From Phycisphaerae bacterium (GTDB taxonomy: Bacteria; Chloroflexota; Anaerolineae; 4572-78; J111): a stretch of 64,000 nucleotides of DNA. Below the pieces are notes generated by a model, which was given only the letters and a program-made list of their open reading frames with translations, was not told the DNA's origin and made no database searches. Within the stretch, counting starts at the first letter, position 1. The number at the start of each line of letters is the position of its first letter. The DNA lies in NCBI GenBank assembly GCA_028285035.1, contig JANQQF010000127.1, positions 45,580 through 109,579 of the forward strand. Reading direction: 5' to 3'. Of this stretch, positions 9,222 to 19,104 are shown piece by piece. A program made the translations under genes and the position numbers.

Positions 9222-10055
9222 TTAAGTCAAATTCAAAGTCATTTGCCATTGTGAGATACTGTGTTGAGTAAACCCTAATGCCTCAAAAGGGGAGGCAATC
9301 ATTTGCTCTGGGAAGATGGCTGAGGCTTGCCAAATTTTATCAGGGTATTTGGCAATGACAGCTTTGAATAATCGCGCCATCGCCTCCTCGGCAGTTTCAT
9401 CGACAGAAAACAAACTACGGACCCCAATTTGAGGTCGGGTGGGGTCAGAAATGACCATATAGGCAGGGCCAAGTTTGTAGGCTTGCAAGGGTGGCCCATA
9501 ATTGATCAGGGTTTCACCAGCGATTTGCCAAGGTAGATTGGGCGGCCCATATTGGATTAACATCCGGCCTACTTCTGCTACCCCAACCTCTCGCAAATCT
9601 GGATCAGGCACACCAGTAGGTGTATGCTCGCCAAACCCAATAAGTCGACCATCTGCCTCAAAATTGAGATTCTGATACAGCTTTACAGCCGGGGTATTCT
9701 GAGCAATCACCTCCAAAACCATGTCTTTATCTTGACGTTCTTTCGCCTGAGCGATTAACTCATCCATCGCCCAACGGCCAATGCCTTGACCTCGTCTAGC
9801 GGGGTCAATACCGAGCGCAGCTACGCGGCTTGTCCAGCCACGCCTGCCGATGAGGGCACAGCCCACAAGTGCATCGTCAGCAAAAATCATTTGACTCATC
9901 GTTAAATCAATACTTTCGCAACGAATGAGTTGGGCCAGATGAGAAGCGTTCACTCTAACATCAACGATGTAGCCTTCAAAGCCACGGTTTAGTCCGGTGG
10001 CAATCTCAGCTAAGGGAAAATCTACGGTTGGCTTTAGCGTCAAATTATTTTCCAT
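9222..10055 (-). CDS. GNAT-family N-acetyltransferase
   Basis: A 277-residue protein with a GNAT domain at about 15-150. The acetyl-CoA-binding motif A reads RRGQGIGRWAM, with R87-RGQGIG-93. The C-terminal 120 residues resemble a second, degenerate GNAT-like half without the Q/RxxGxG/A motif, as in two-domain GNAT proteins. It transfers an acetyl group from acetyl-CoA to an unknown amine. The gene begins 5 nt after the stop of the thioesterase gene, so the two form an operon. The substrate cannot be inferred. Confidence 0.87.
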   Translation of the reverse strand: MENNLTLKPTVDFPLAEIATGLNRGFEGYIVDVRVNASHLAQLIRCESIDLTMSQMIFADDALVGCALIGRRGWTSRVAALGIDPARRGQGIGRWAMDELIAQAKERQDKDMVLEVIAQNTPAVKLYQNLNFEADGRLIGFGEHTPTGVPDPDLREVGVAEVGRMLIQYGPPNLPWQIAGETLINYGPPLQAYKLGPAYMVISDPTRPQIGVRSLFSVDETAEEAMARLFKAVIAKYPDKIWQASAIFPEQMIASPFEALGFTQHSISQWQMTLNLT

Positions 10056-10060
10056 TATCG

Positions 10061-10513
10061 TTAATCCTTCAGTGTTTCATTTTGAATAGTCATCATTGTG
10101 GTCAACATGGTTGCCACGGTCTTTTCTTTACCTTCTTGGATGGCATAAACATCACCGTGACAAACTGTTACATTTCGCCCAGGTTTGGTCACCCAGCCTT
10201 TGCCAATCATTCGCTCCCCAATGGCTGGGGACATAAAATTTACTTTGTACTCAATGGTCAACACCGCAGCTTCTGGAGGCATCAGGGTTAGCGCTGCATA
10301 ACCACAGGCGGTATCCACGATGGCAGTGAGCACCGCAGCGTGAATAAATCCGTGTTGTTGGACTAAATCATCACGAAAGGGTAATTCGATTTCGACTTCT
10401 CCAGGCTGAACAGATTTCAAAGTCGCCCCAATCGTCGCCAAAATTCTCTGCTTAGCAAAACTAGTTTGGACACGTTGTTCAAAATTTGGATCCTTCACCT
10501 GAAATTTAGACAT
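10061..10513 (-). CDS. PaaI-type hotdog thioesterase
   Basis: A 150-residue single-domain hotdog protein. The central helix carries the PaaI/4HBT pattern QQHGFIHAAVLTAIVDTACG (residues 52-71), with His54-Gly55 and Asp67 as the likely functional residues. The following strands (ALTLMPPEAAVLTIEYKVNF) fit the family. Such enzymes hydrolyse acyl-CoA thioesters. It is the first gene of a two-gene unit with the GNAT. The ATG at 10513 is preceded by GGGAGG. The acyl substrate is unknown. Confidence 0.87.
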   Translation of the reverse strand: MSKFQVKDPNFEQRVQTSFAKQRILATIGATLKSVQPGEVEIELPFRDDLVQQHGFIHAAVLTAIVDTACGYAALTLMPPEAAVLTIEYKVNFMSPAIGERMIGKGWVTKPGRNVTVCHGDVYAIQEGKEKTVATMLTTMMTIQNETLKD

Positions 10514-10702
10514 GGCAACCTCCCGATTTGTGATTTTGCTGGTTACACATATTAATCAAGGTTGAGTAATTCGCCAATCGGCGTGTTGGGCAACTCGTTG
10601 GGCAACCACTGACCCAGACGTAACTTTCTAGACTCTTTAAGATGACTTATGGGACAAAGGTTCTTGTTTAGTTTTCTATGTCCGGGTCAGTAAAGGAGAT
10701 TT

Positions 10703-11410
10703 ATGACACCCTATCAATTAGAAACAGCGGATGGTTCGGACACATTGTATAGTGATGAGTTTGAGCAGATGTTTCACTCAAAGCACGGGGCCTTGACTGA
10801 AACAAAACAGGTTTTTGTTGAAGGCTCGGGCGTCGGAGAACAGTTGCGTCAGGGACAGCCTACGAACATTCTCGAAGTGGGATTTGGAACAGGGCTTAAC
10901 TTTTTTGTGACCGCCGAATTAGCCTTACAAACGGGAACACCATTGCATTATGTCGCGCTTGAAAAAGCTTTACTACCAGCCGCCACTTTGCAAACGTTAA
11001 ATCATCATCAGTTACTTGATGAGGGACGCAACATACGGAATAACTATTTATCGTGGCGAGAGGCGGTGGCTAATGACTTATCACAGCAGTTAACGTGGGA
11101 GGCGAGTGATAACATCACACTTGAATTGATCATCGGGGATGCAACCCAATGCAACATTCCAGAGCGAACATATCACGCCATTTATCACGATGCCTTTGCC
11201 CCTGACAGTAATCCCGATTTATGGACGGAGGCAATGTTCAAACGTCTATTTGATGTTTTAGCCGAGGATGGTCGTTTGGCAACCTATTCGGTAAAAGGAA
11301 CCGTGAGACGGACCTTGGCTTCTGTCGGATTTACGCCCGTCAAACGCCCCGGCCCCTCTGGAAAGCGAGAAGTATTAGTTGCACTAAAGGCGAAATCAAC
11401 TACGACTTGA
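10703..11410 (+). CDS. mnmD: MnmD-like tRNA U34 methyltransferase
   Basis: A 235-residue Rossmann-fold SAM methyltransferase. The SAM motif ILEVGFGTGLNFF lies at residues 56-68. The family signature follows near 162-173 (DAFAPDSNPDLW), together with the C-terminal stretch TYSVKGTVRRTL and PGPSGKRE. This is the methyltransferase half of MnmC without the FAD oxidase half. It converts nm5(s2)U34 to mnm5(s2)U34 in tRNA. The start at 10703 has AAAGGAG eight bases upstream. The last codons overlap the convergent kinase gene by 11 nt. Confidence 0.9.
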   Translation: MTPYQLETADGSDTLYSDEFEQMFHSKHGALTETKQVFVEGSGVGEQLRQGQPTNILEVGFGTGLNFFVTAELALQTGTPLHYVALEKALLPAATLQTLNHHQLLDEGRNIRNNYLSWREAVANDLSQQLTWEASDNITLELIIGDATQCNIPERTYHAIYHDAFAPDSNPDLWTEAMFKRLFDVLAEDGRLATYSVKGTVRRTLASVGFTPVKRPGPSGKREVLVALKAKSTTT

Positions 11411-12839
11411 TTGTGGAAACAGGCAGTTTTAATTCGATCACCAAGCCGTCTCGATCCTCCCGTGGCGTCGCCTGACAACTCCCGCCAGCGCTCCACACCA
11501 ATGAGGCAATCATTGATAGGCCCAGGCCCATTCCAGGCACTTGCCCCGAATGTTGTTTTTCCATTTGATAGTAGGGGGACCAAATTCGTTTCAGATCGCG
11601 TGATGTCAGCCCTAGCCCATCATCTATGATTTGAAAACAAATCATACTACCATCATTTGTGATCTTTACATCGATTGTGGGCGTGTGGTTGGGGTGAAAT
11701 TTTTCTGCATTCTCAAAAAGCTCTCGAAAAATAAGGCGCACGGCCTGATCAGATAAGGGGGCGGCAACAGCAGGGTTGGCCATATCTGGCGAAATAGCCA
11801 AGGAACTGTGATGCCCCATTTCAGACCTAACCTCATTGACAATATCAACAAGGTCAGGCATTGCGGTAGCACTTTGGCCACGCTTATTGATATCGCTCAC
11901 CTTCATATATTCAAAAATGTCTACAATATTTTCGCGTAATTTAACAGAGTTGTTACGAAGCATTGATAGATATCGTTTGGCTTCGGCTTCTTGAAACAGT
12001 GTTTCATCTTCAACAAACAAATCGAGAAACCCGTCTATAATAGAAAGTGGTGTTCGTAGTTTATGACTGACTTGGGAGTGAAAGGCCCACTGTGATCGTT
12101 GTTCAATAATTCGCTCTGTCACATCTCGTAAACGGAGCAGATATGTGGTCTCGGATTGACCCGCTACTCTTAATGGTTCTACTTGCAACCAAAATGAGTT
12201 GGTTGTAGCTGTGGCAGGTTGCACAAGATATAGAGGAACGGAGGGTTCGATATCAATCTCTGGCCATCCTTCCCAAGCCTGGGCAGGCTCGAGGCGATAT
12301 TGTTTTTGGCCAACGTTAGAAAAGCTTTCAGTGATCGTCTTATCAGGGTTCAATTTTAAATAAAAATAGGCTTGAGAATTGGCGTAGAGGATATCATCCT
12401 GATTGTTGATAACTAAATAACCATCATCACTCTGATCAACCACCCATTCAAATTTACTACGCTCAAGATGCAATTGACGATATCGTCCCAAACGAGTAAT
12501 CGTTTTAATTCGAGCCCGTAACTCAACCCGATCAAACGGTTTAGAAATAAAATCATCCGCACCAGCTTCAATCCCATCTAACTTTGCTTCTCGTCCGTCT
12601 AGAGCTGTAATCATCAAAACGGGAATTTCGGCAATCTCAGGGTTTTCACGTAACTTGCGGCACACCTCATAGCCATCCATACCTGGCATCATGACATCAA
12701 GCAAAATAATATCAGGCTTGAGATGACTTGCTTGTCCCAATGCTTCTTCTCCATTTTTGGCAAAAGCCAGTATATAACCCTGATCAAATAGCAAAGCCTC
12801 CAACGTATCGCGTCCCGCTGGATCATCATCTACGATCAA
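11400..12839 (-). CDS. Response regulator-histidine kinase (REC-PAS-HisKA-HATPase)
   Basis: A 479-residue cytoplasmic signalling protein. It has a receiver at 1-112 (phospho-Asp48, Thr78, Lys100), a PAS-like segment at about 128-245, HisKA with the H box VSHKLRTPL (His259) and HATPase_c with Asn377, DDG at 406-408 and GMGLGL at 436-441. It is the last gene of the phosphorelay operon. The coordinates use the TTG at 12839, the only conventional start after the in-frame stop at 12866-12864. That TTG has no ribosome site and would cut into the first beta-strand of the receiver. An ATC at 12860, seven bases after a perfect AGGAGG, would add seven residues and restore it, so AUC initiation is plausible. 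The end converges on mnmD. Confidence 0.9.
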   Translation of the reverse strand: MIVDDDPAGRDTLEALLFDQGYILAFAKNGEEALGQASHLKPDIILLDVMMPGMDGYEVCRKLRENPEIAEIPVLMITALDGREAKLDGIEAGADDFISKPFDRVELRARIKTITRLGRYRQLHLERSKFEWVVDQSDDGYLVINNQDDILYANSQAYFYLKLNPDKTITESFSNVGQKQYRLEPAQAWEGWPEIDIEPSVPLYLVQPATATTNSFWLQVEPLRVAGQSETTYLLRLRDVTERIIEQRSQWAFHSQVSHKLRTPLSIIDGFLDLFVEDETLFQEAEAKRYLSMLRNNSVKLRENIVDIFEYMKVSDINKRGQSATAMPDLVDIVNEVRSEMGHHSSLAISPDMANPAVAAPLSDQAVRLIFRELFENAEKFHPNHTPTIDVKITNDGSMICFQIIDDGLGLTSRDLKRIWSPYYQMEKQHSGQVPGMGLGLSMIASLVWSAGGSCQATPREDRDGLVIELKLPVSTIKS

Positions 12840-12867
12840 TACAGTACTTTGTGTCTCGATTTTTCAG

Positions 12868-12873
12868 CCTCCT
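12868..12873 (-). promoter_or_regulatory. Strong ribosome-binding site facing an ATC codon
   Basis: AGGAGG on the minus strand at 12873-12868 is placed 7 nt before ATC (12860-12858). It is 28 nt before the only conventional start, TTG at 12839. It decides the start question of the receiver-kinase gene in favour of a non-canonical AUC start, unless the base call is wrong. Confidence 0.6.
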
Positions 12874-12879
12874 ACCAGA

Positions 12880-15756
12880 CTATTTGTCCATAAAAATATC
12901 TTTAATTATTTCAACAAGTGCATCTTTTGATACAGGTTTTCGCAAATACTTATTCACCCCTACCTCAAGATATTGTGCTTCTGCACCAGGCAAATCAAGG
13001 GAGCTTAGTGCGATTATTGGAATTGCAGCGATGGTCGCATCCTCATTGGAACGAATATGTTGGATCGTAATAAAACTGGTTGTATCTGATAATTGTGTAT
13101 CCATTAAGATGATATCTGGTCGATTTTCATCAATACCCTGGATGACCTCATCTCCATTATGTGCAATCGTCACCTGACAAGCTCTAGCTTGTAAATACTG
13201 TGAAAATTCTTTAATCGTATACTCGTTCGTTTCTGCGATAAGTATCGAAAATGAGAGTGGAGAAATATTTTTTTCAAAGGTGGTAATTTCGCCCCCCTTT
13301 GAGATAGAGGCGCCATCATTATTTCCCCAAGGCAGAGAAACCGTAAAGCGGCTTCCAACATCGACTTCACTTTCCACGGCAACGCCTCCACCGTGTAGCT
13401 CGACCAAACGTAATACTAACGCTAACCCCAGCCCCGTACCAGAATGTCGGCGGGCCAAACTACTATCTAATTGCACAAAGGGGCTAAACAAGTGGTCGTA
13501 ATCATTGGGGGCAATGCCAACCCCTGTATCCCAAATCGTAAAATGAACGACTTCCGCTTGTCTATCGCCTTGTACATCAAGACCAATGGCCCCTCCATCT
13601 GGGGTAAACTTAACTGCGTTACTCAATAAGTTTACCAAAATTTGTTTAAGTCTACGTTGGTCAGCCTCAAGATAAGCCACAGATTCATCTAAATTATAAG
13701 CAATTTGCAGCTTTTTCTGCTGGGCCTGCTGGGTGATTAGATTGAGGCTACTCTTACATAATATATCTACAGGAACAGCGTTTGTTACTAAATCCAACTT
13801 TCCAGCCTCAATTTTGGAGATGTCTAGAAGATCATTAATGAGTGAGAGTAAGTGCCGACCACTCTCTTCAATGGTATGTAGCGAACGTTGTTGCCGGTCA
13901 GTAAGTGAACCATAGACCTCTTCCTGAAGTGCTTCAGATAACCCCAATATTGCATTAAGGGGGGTACGTAACTCGTGACTCATTGCAGCCAAGAATTCAT
14001 CTTTCAAACGAGAAGCACGGGCTAACTCCGCATTGGCAGTACTCAATTCAGCCGTTCGTTCAGCCACTCGCAGAGCCAGTGAAGCTCGTTCATCTGCCAA
14101 AGCTAATTCGACGCGTTTGCGTTCAGAATTTTCAACCCGCAGTTCTTCCGCATAAATTTGGGCTTGATTATAGGCCACTTCTAGCTCCTGCAAGCCATCT
14201 TGCAAGGCCAATTCTGCTCTTTGTCGTTCCTGAAGCTCCTGTTGTGCATTTGCAAAAAGCTGGGCATTTTCAACGGCTATCGCCGCTTGACCAGCGAAGG
14301 CGGCCGCTAATTCTGCATCACGTTCATGATAAAAATTAGGCTGCTCCTTACTTAGGTTAAGTAACCCAATCACCCGATTATTTTGGACAATTAATGGCAC
14401 CCCCAACCAACAGCGAATATGCTCTGTTCCGGTAATAGGTAACCACCGAGGATCATTTAAGGTATCAGAGATGATTAAGGGAGTACGCTTCTTTAAAATT
14501 TCAGCAACATGAGGCAATTTACTTAGAGGTAGGGGTTTAGGTTCGTTGTTAGGGACTCTTTGTTGCCGTCCGGCTACAATTTGGAGTTTGTTATCTGAAA
14601 TCAACATCACAGAAGCACCATCGTAATCAATAACTCGAACTAACTGCTCCAATAAAATATTCAATACTTGTTCGCGTTCCAGACTTGTGTTAAGGGCTCC
14701 TGTTACCTCACGCAACGTTTCTGCTAGTTCCCGTTGTTGTCGTTCGGCCTCTTGGGTATTTTGTAGTTCAACGATCTGTTGTTCCAATTGAAACGCATGA
14801 TGATGGACTTGTTCGTGTAAGGCCGCTTGTTGAATAGCAATTGCTAAATGACCAGCAACCTCCTGGACGATTTCAATCTGTTCTTTAGAAAAGGGAATAG
14901 AATCTGTCTTACCCAGATTAAAAGTACCGATCAAATCACCTTGGTATAATAGCGGGACAGCAAGGTGAGTTTGAATAGTGGATGGTGGTGAAAATGCTTT
15001 TATTTGCAGGAGAAGAGGTTCATCGCCCTGGTTTAGATGGTTATCAGATTTGTACTTTTTAATACCTTCCCGTAACTCTTTTTGAGGGAAAAGACCATCA
15101 GCCAAAGGGATAGAACTCTCTGGCGTAGGTTGAATCTGACCATCGCGATATGACACTAACGCACTTGCCTCGTTTTTTGTAAAATCAAAGGCAATGACCA
15201 CAATCCACTGACAAGATATTAATTGTTGAATGCGTTCAAGTACCGCTTCGGCGATAGCTCGTGGGGAGCGAGCCTCCAAAATAGCTTGATCGATATTGCG
15301 AAGTGTTTGTAATCGCATCGCATAAGCCTGTAATGCATCTTCAGCATCCCGTTTTTCAAATGCCCGCTGAATTAGTAACAACAAATGCTCAACATCATAT
15401 GGTTTTTGCATGAAACCATATGCACCAAGGTTAACAGCTTCGATGGCTGCTTTTTTAGTGGCATGTCCTGTTAACAAAATACATTCAAGCTCAACCCTCT
15501 TTTGTTTTAGGGTCCTCAATAAATCTAACCCTGACATATCGTCTAACTTCAAATCGATTAAGGCAACACCGGGCTTCTCCACCATAAGCGCTGCTAAAGC
15601 AGATTTTCCATCATCGAAGGCAATCGCTTTATAACCCTTGACCATCAAAATGTCGGACAATGTTTTTCGAAACCCAGCATCATCATCCACAATAAAAATT
15701 GTGGATGATGTGTTAGATATTTTTAATGATTGCGAAACAGGCATGTCTTGCTGCAA
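12880..15756 (-). CDS. Hybrid sensor kinase (REC-GAF-GAF-HisKA-HATPase-REC)
   Basis: A 958-residue cytoplasmic kinase. It has an N-terminal receiver at about 18-135 (Asp68, Lys118), a first GAF domain near 165-315, a coiled linker, a second GAF near 365-505 and a second coiled coil. HisKA follows with MSHELRTPLNAIL (His594), then HATPase_c (LLSNAVKFTPDGG, DTGVGI, GTGLGL) and a C-terminal receiver at about 835-955. In the C-terminal receiver the usual Asp pair is changed (AETN), while the phospho-Asp (ILMDTQ) and the conserved Lys are kept. TTG at 15756 is preceded by AGGG seven bases upstream; an ATG four codons further in is the alternative. It reads soluble or redox/ligand cues through GAF and probably exchanges phosphate with the other operon products. 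Confidence 0.92.
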   Translation of the reverse strand: MQQDMPVSQSLKISNTSSTIFIVDDDAGFRKTLSDILMVKGYKAIAFDDGKSALAALMVEKPGVALIDLKLDDMSGLDLLRTLKQKRVELECILLTGHATKKAAIEAVNLGAYGFMQKPYDVEHLLLLIQRAFEKRDAEDALQAYAMRLQTLRNIDQAILEARSPRAIAEAVLERIQQLISCQWIVVIAFDFTKNEASALVSYRDGQIQPTPESSIPLADGLFPQKELREGIKKYKSDNHLNQGDEPLLLQIKAFSPPSTIQTHLAVPLLYQGDLIGTFNLGKTDSIPFSKEQIEIVQEVAGHLAIAIQQAALHEQVHHHAFQLEQQIVELQNTQEAERQQRELAETLREVTGALNTSLEREQVLNILLEQLVRVIDYDGASVMLISDNKLQIVAGRQQRVPNNEPKPLPLSKLPHVAEILKKRTPLIISDTLNDPRWLPITGTEHIRCWLGVPLIVQNNRVIGLLNLSKEQPNFYHERDAELAAAFAGQAAIAVENAQLFANAQQELQERQRAELALQDGLQELEVAYNQAQIYAEELRVENSERKRVELALADERASLALRVAERTAELSTANAELARASRLKDEFLAAMSHELRTPLNAILGLSEALQEEVYGSLTDRQQRSLHTIEESGRHLLSLINDLLDISKIEAGKLDLVTNAVPVDILCKSSLNLITQQAQQKKLQIAYNLDESVAYLEADQRRLKQILVNLLSNAVKFTPDGGAIGLDVQGDRQAEVVHFTIWDTGVGIAPNDYDHLFSPFVQLDSSLARRHSGTGLGLALVLRLVELHGGGVAVESEVDVGSRFTVSLPWGNNDGASISKGGEITTFEKNISPLSFSILIAETNEYTIKEFSQYLQARACQVTIAHNGDEVIQGIDENRPDIILMDTQLSDTTSFITIQHIRSNEDATIAAIPIIALSSLDLPGAEAQYLEVGVNKYLRKPVSKDALVEIIKDIFMDK

Positions 15757-15786
15757 ACTACGTCCCTATTTTATCAACTTTATCAT

Positions 15787-18342
15787 TCAATCTTTGTCAA
15801 TCGGAAGGTTAATGATAAATGAACTTCCTTGGCCTAAAACACTATGCACCTTAATCGTGCTATCATTAACTTCTAACAGGTTTTTTGACACAACTAATCC
15901 TAAACCAATCCCTTTAGTTTTAGTCGTAAATAATGGTTCAAAAATTTTCTCCAGCGTTGCTTCTGACATTCCCACCCCAGTGTCAGTCAGTGTCAGACAA
16001 ACATAATTATCAACTGTCTCAGCCTGAAATGTCAATTGACCACCTTGAGGCATTGCCTGATAGGCATTCATAATCAAGTTTTTAAACACTTGGCCGATAT
16101 GTTGTGGGTCAACATAAACTGTGGGTAAATCAGATTCTAGCAAAACTTCTGTGGTAATATTTTGAGCTGGCGGATAGCGTTGTAACGCCATTGTAATTAA
16201 ATCTGATAAAGATATGACTTCTTTATCGGCAGTTCGCGTTCGAGAAAGGTTGAGTAGATCAGATACAATTTTTTCCGACTCTTGAACCCTTTCGGAGATA
16301 ATTTCAAGGTATTCCTTTGTTTTATCATCCGCACCACCTAATGTCATCTGTAAAAAATAAACAGCATTAGATATGACCCCAAGAGGGTTACGTAACTCGT
16401 GACCAACACCACCAGCCAATTGTCCTAACACAGCGAGCTTCTCTCTTTGGATGAGTTGAATTTGAGCTAATTCTAGCTCCGTTGTTCTCTCTTCTACCCG
16501 CTGCTCCAAATCTTCATTGGAAAGCTGTATTTGTTTATACAATTGTGCATTCTCAATAGCGATGACCACTTGCTGGGCAAATCGAACTAGTAAATCAGCA
16601 TCGTCTACATCATACTGCCCCGGCGCAGAACTCATAACATTTAACACCCCGATAGTTACACCTCGACTGATTAAGGGACAGAAAAGAATACATCGCATTT
16701 CGGCAACTGCCTTGGTGAGCGGCTTAAAAAGGTTATTTTGTTGCGCATCTAAAATAATGATTGGCTCTTGTTTATCAACTGTTTGCTGGGTTAAAGGGTG
16801 TTCAGCCAGTACCATCCTAAACCCCAATATTTCGTCTGGATTAGAAAAACCATTTGCGGCAACAACCTGAATAGTCTCACCTTCAATCAACCGCACACTA
16901 GCACGATCATATGGAATAACACGTTTCAACTCCTGTAAACTTCGTTCTAGAACCTCATCAAAATCCAAACTAGATGTAACCACTTTAGCAACTTCACTTA
17001 AGGTTTCCGCAATTTCTCGTTGTCGCTGTTCAGCCAATTCAATTCGAGATCGTTCCCTGATCTCTTGCTGTAACTTTTTGTTAGTCAGTGCCAAGGCTTC
17101 TGTTCGTTCAGCTACCAATTTTTCTAACTGAGTTCGATAATGAATCAACTCTTCTTCAGCTTCTTTTCGCTTTGTGATATCCCAATCAATTCCAATCCAG
17201 CGAGTTGGGCGATTTTGTTCATCTCGAATGATACGACTGCGCCCGTGAATCCAGGTAATAGAGCCATCCTCTCGTTGTATCCGATATTCATGATCCAAAA
17301 ATTCAGTTATTCCCTCAAAATGCTCAAGCTGTTTTTTATGTCGTTTTTCTCGATCATCAGGATGTACATAAGCATCCCAATTATTTATCACCGGGACTGA
17401 CACATCTTCTTGCCCAAAGTATAAAATATTTTTTTCCCAATCAGATAAATAAATCTCACCAGACTGTTGATCTAAGGGCAAATCTGGATTCAATACCTCA
17501 TCCCAAATCCCTCCTCCCGATCCTTCAATCGCCAGAAGGAGACGTTCTTGATAATCGCGTAATTCTTCGGTGATTTGTTCCCGCTCTTCGATCTCTTGCT
17601 CCAACTGTTTGTTTGCCTGTGTTAGTTTTTCAGTTCTCTCTACGACGCGATGTTCTAGCTCTGCTTTAATCTCTTGTAATGTCTCTTCAGCCTGAGTCCG
17701 CTCGGCAATTTCTCTCGTCAGGATTGCATTCTTTTCAGCAGATGTAATTTCATTTTGCCGAGTTTGTTCCAGTGCATCCTCTAAACTACGATCTGCCAGA
17801 AAAAAAATTATGGTAACTAACCCAAAGCTAATACTTAGATTAAACCAAAGGGGTATTGGGGCATTATTTGTTGAGGGGAGAAGCCTTAACACTTCTGCAT
17901 AAGCGAGCAAAAAACCAATCGAAATAGTAACAACAGACACCCAAACAATCATCCAGCGGCCAAAAATTAAACCAGCCACCAAAATTAGCGGAATATACCC
18001 AATATAACTTGCTGACCGCACCCCACCAAACATCCAGGCACTTATGGCTACCCCTCCTCCAGTGAGAATGAGGGCAATCCAACTAATCCAAGTAACTGAC
18101 CACTTTAATTGAATTCCAGTCCATAACCCTAAAATAATACCTAAATTAATGGCAACAGTGATAACTTCAAGGTTTCGTTTAAATAATAAATTAATTAAGA
18201 TAAAAATAACTAAAATGGAACAAATAGATAGTAATATTGTATTTAGTAGTTTAGCTCGACGGGTTGTTTCGACATCTTCAAAAATAGGAGGAGCAAAAAA
18301 TTGTTGCAGGTGTAGCCAAACTTTTTGCCATTTAAACAGCAT
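15787..18342 (-). CDS. Membrane sensor histidine kinase with PAS and GAF domains
   Basis: An 851-residue kinase with about six membrane segments in residues 30-200. A coiled coil follows, then a PAS/PAC domain (about 270-400, ending in DWDITKRKEAEEEL), another coiled linker and a GAF domain (about 450-605). The NtrB-like HisKA reads GGVGHELRNPLGVISN (His648), followed by HATPase_c (NLIMNAYQAMPQGG, DTGVGM, KGIGLGLVVS). The membrane part suggests sensing at or within the membrane. The start ATG directly follows the TAA of the double-receiver gene (TAAATG), so translation is coupled. No receiver is fused, so phosphate must pass to a separate protein. Confidence 0.92.
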   Translation of the reverse strand: MLFKWQKVWLHLQQFFAPPIFEDVETTRRAKLLNTILLSICSILVIFILINLLFKRNLEVITVAINLGIILGLWTGIQLKWSVTWISWIALILTGGGVAISAWMFGGVRSASYIGYIPLILVAGLIFGRWMIVWVSVVTISIGFLLAYAEVLRLLPSTNNAPIPLWFNLSISFGLVTIIFFLADRSLEDALEQTRQNEITSAEKNAILTREIAERTQAEETLQEIKAELEHRVVERTEKLTQANKQLEQEIEEREQITEELRDYQERLLLAIEGSGGGIWDEVLNPDLPLDQQSGEIYLSDWEKNILYFGQEDVSVPVINNWDAYVHPDDREKRHKKQLEHFEGITEFLDHEYRIQREDGSITWIHGRSRIIRDEQNRPTRWIGIDWDITKRKEAEEELIHYRTQLEKLVAERTEALALTNKKLQQEIRERSRIELAEQRQREIAETLSEVAKVVTSSLDFDEVLERSLQELKRVIPYDRASVRLIEGETIQVVAANGFSNPDEILGFRMVLAEHPLTQQTVDKQEPIIILDAQQNNLFKPLTKAVAEMRCILFCPLISRGVTIGVLNVMSSAPGQYDVDDADLLVRFAQQVVIAIENAQLYKQIQLSNEDLEQRVEERTTELELAQIQLIQREKLAVLGQLAGGVGHELRNPLGVISNAVYFLQMTLGGADDKTKEYLEIISERVQESEKIVSDLLNLSRTRTADKEVISLSDLITMALQRYPPAQNITTEVLLESDLPTVYVDPQHIGQVFKNLIMNAYQAMPQGGQLTFQAETVDNYVCLTLTDTGVGMSEATLEKIFEPLFTTKTKGIGLGLVVSKNLLEVNDSTIKVHSVLGQGSSFIINLPIDKD

Positions 18343-19104
18343 TTACATACCCAATTGGCCACTCAATAAACGACTTAGTTTTTGATGATGAATTTGATTC
18401 AGAACCTCTAATAGTGCTTCCAACTGAAATGGTTTATCAAAACACATATAAGCCCCATCTTGTAGGGCCGTTTCAACCTCTGCTTGTAGTGACTCACGAT
18501 ATCCTGTCATCATAATTACTGGAATATTTGGATGCTCCTCCTTAATACTACGAAGCACATCTAAACCCAGCCCATCTTTTAACTTCAAGTCAAGTAGGAC
18601 CACATCTGGCTCAGTTTTAAGCACCTCTAGAATTCCTTCTGGGTCCGTCATCTGATGTACCACAAAGTCCTCAGCTTCAAGAAAAACAGCAATCACTTTT
18701 GTAACGGAGGACTCATCATCAACCACAATAGCCGAACGTCCCTGATCTAAGACCTCGAAAAAATTAAGAAGTTTCGGAATATCCAATGGCTTTGTAATCA
18801 CTGAAATCGCACCATGTTCAAGGCCCGCTTCAACAAGTGTGTCGTCAGCGTAAGCAGTCATTAGGGCGACAGGTAATTCTGGAGTTTCAGCCTTTATTGC
18901 TCGAAACATATCCACTCCATTCACATCGGGCATCTTGATATCACTCAACACAAAATCAAACCCATAAGTTTGTGCTTTATCTAAGCCCTCACGGCCCGAC
19001 GTCGCTACCTCAACGATATATCCCTTTGTCGTAAAAATATCTTGTAGCGTTTTAGTCATGAGTTGATTATCATCAACAATAAGGATTCGTAGTGGATTTG
19101 TCAT
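18343..19104 (-). CDS. Double-receiver response regulator
   Basis: This 253-residue protein consists of two REC domains and no output domain. REC1 spans 5-118 (Asp11/Asp12, phospho-Asp55, Thr84, Lys105) and REC2 spans 122-240 (Asp129/130, phospho-Asp172, Thr200, Lys224). It is the first gene of the four-gene phosphorelay operon, with GAGGA nine bases before ATG. Such proteins act as phosphate relays, sinks or protein-interaction switches rather than DNA binders. Since none of the four operon products has a DNA-binding or enzymatic output, the final output must be encoded elsewhere. Confidence 0.93.
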   Translation of the reverse strand: MTNPLRILIVDDNQLMTKTLQDIFTTKGYIVEVATSGREGLDKAQTYGFDFVLSDIKMPDVNGVDMFRAIKAETPELPVALMTAYADDTLVEAGLEHGAISVITKPLDIPKLLNFFEVLDQGRSAIVVDDESSVTKVIAVFLEAEDFVVHQMTDPEGILEVLKTEPDVVLLDLKLKDGLGLDVLRSIKEEHPNIPVIMMTGYRESLQAEVETALQDGAYMCFDKPFQLEALLEVLNQIHHQKLSRLLSGQLGM

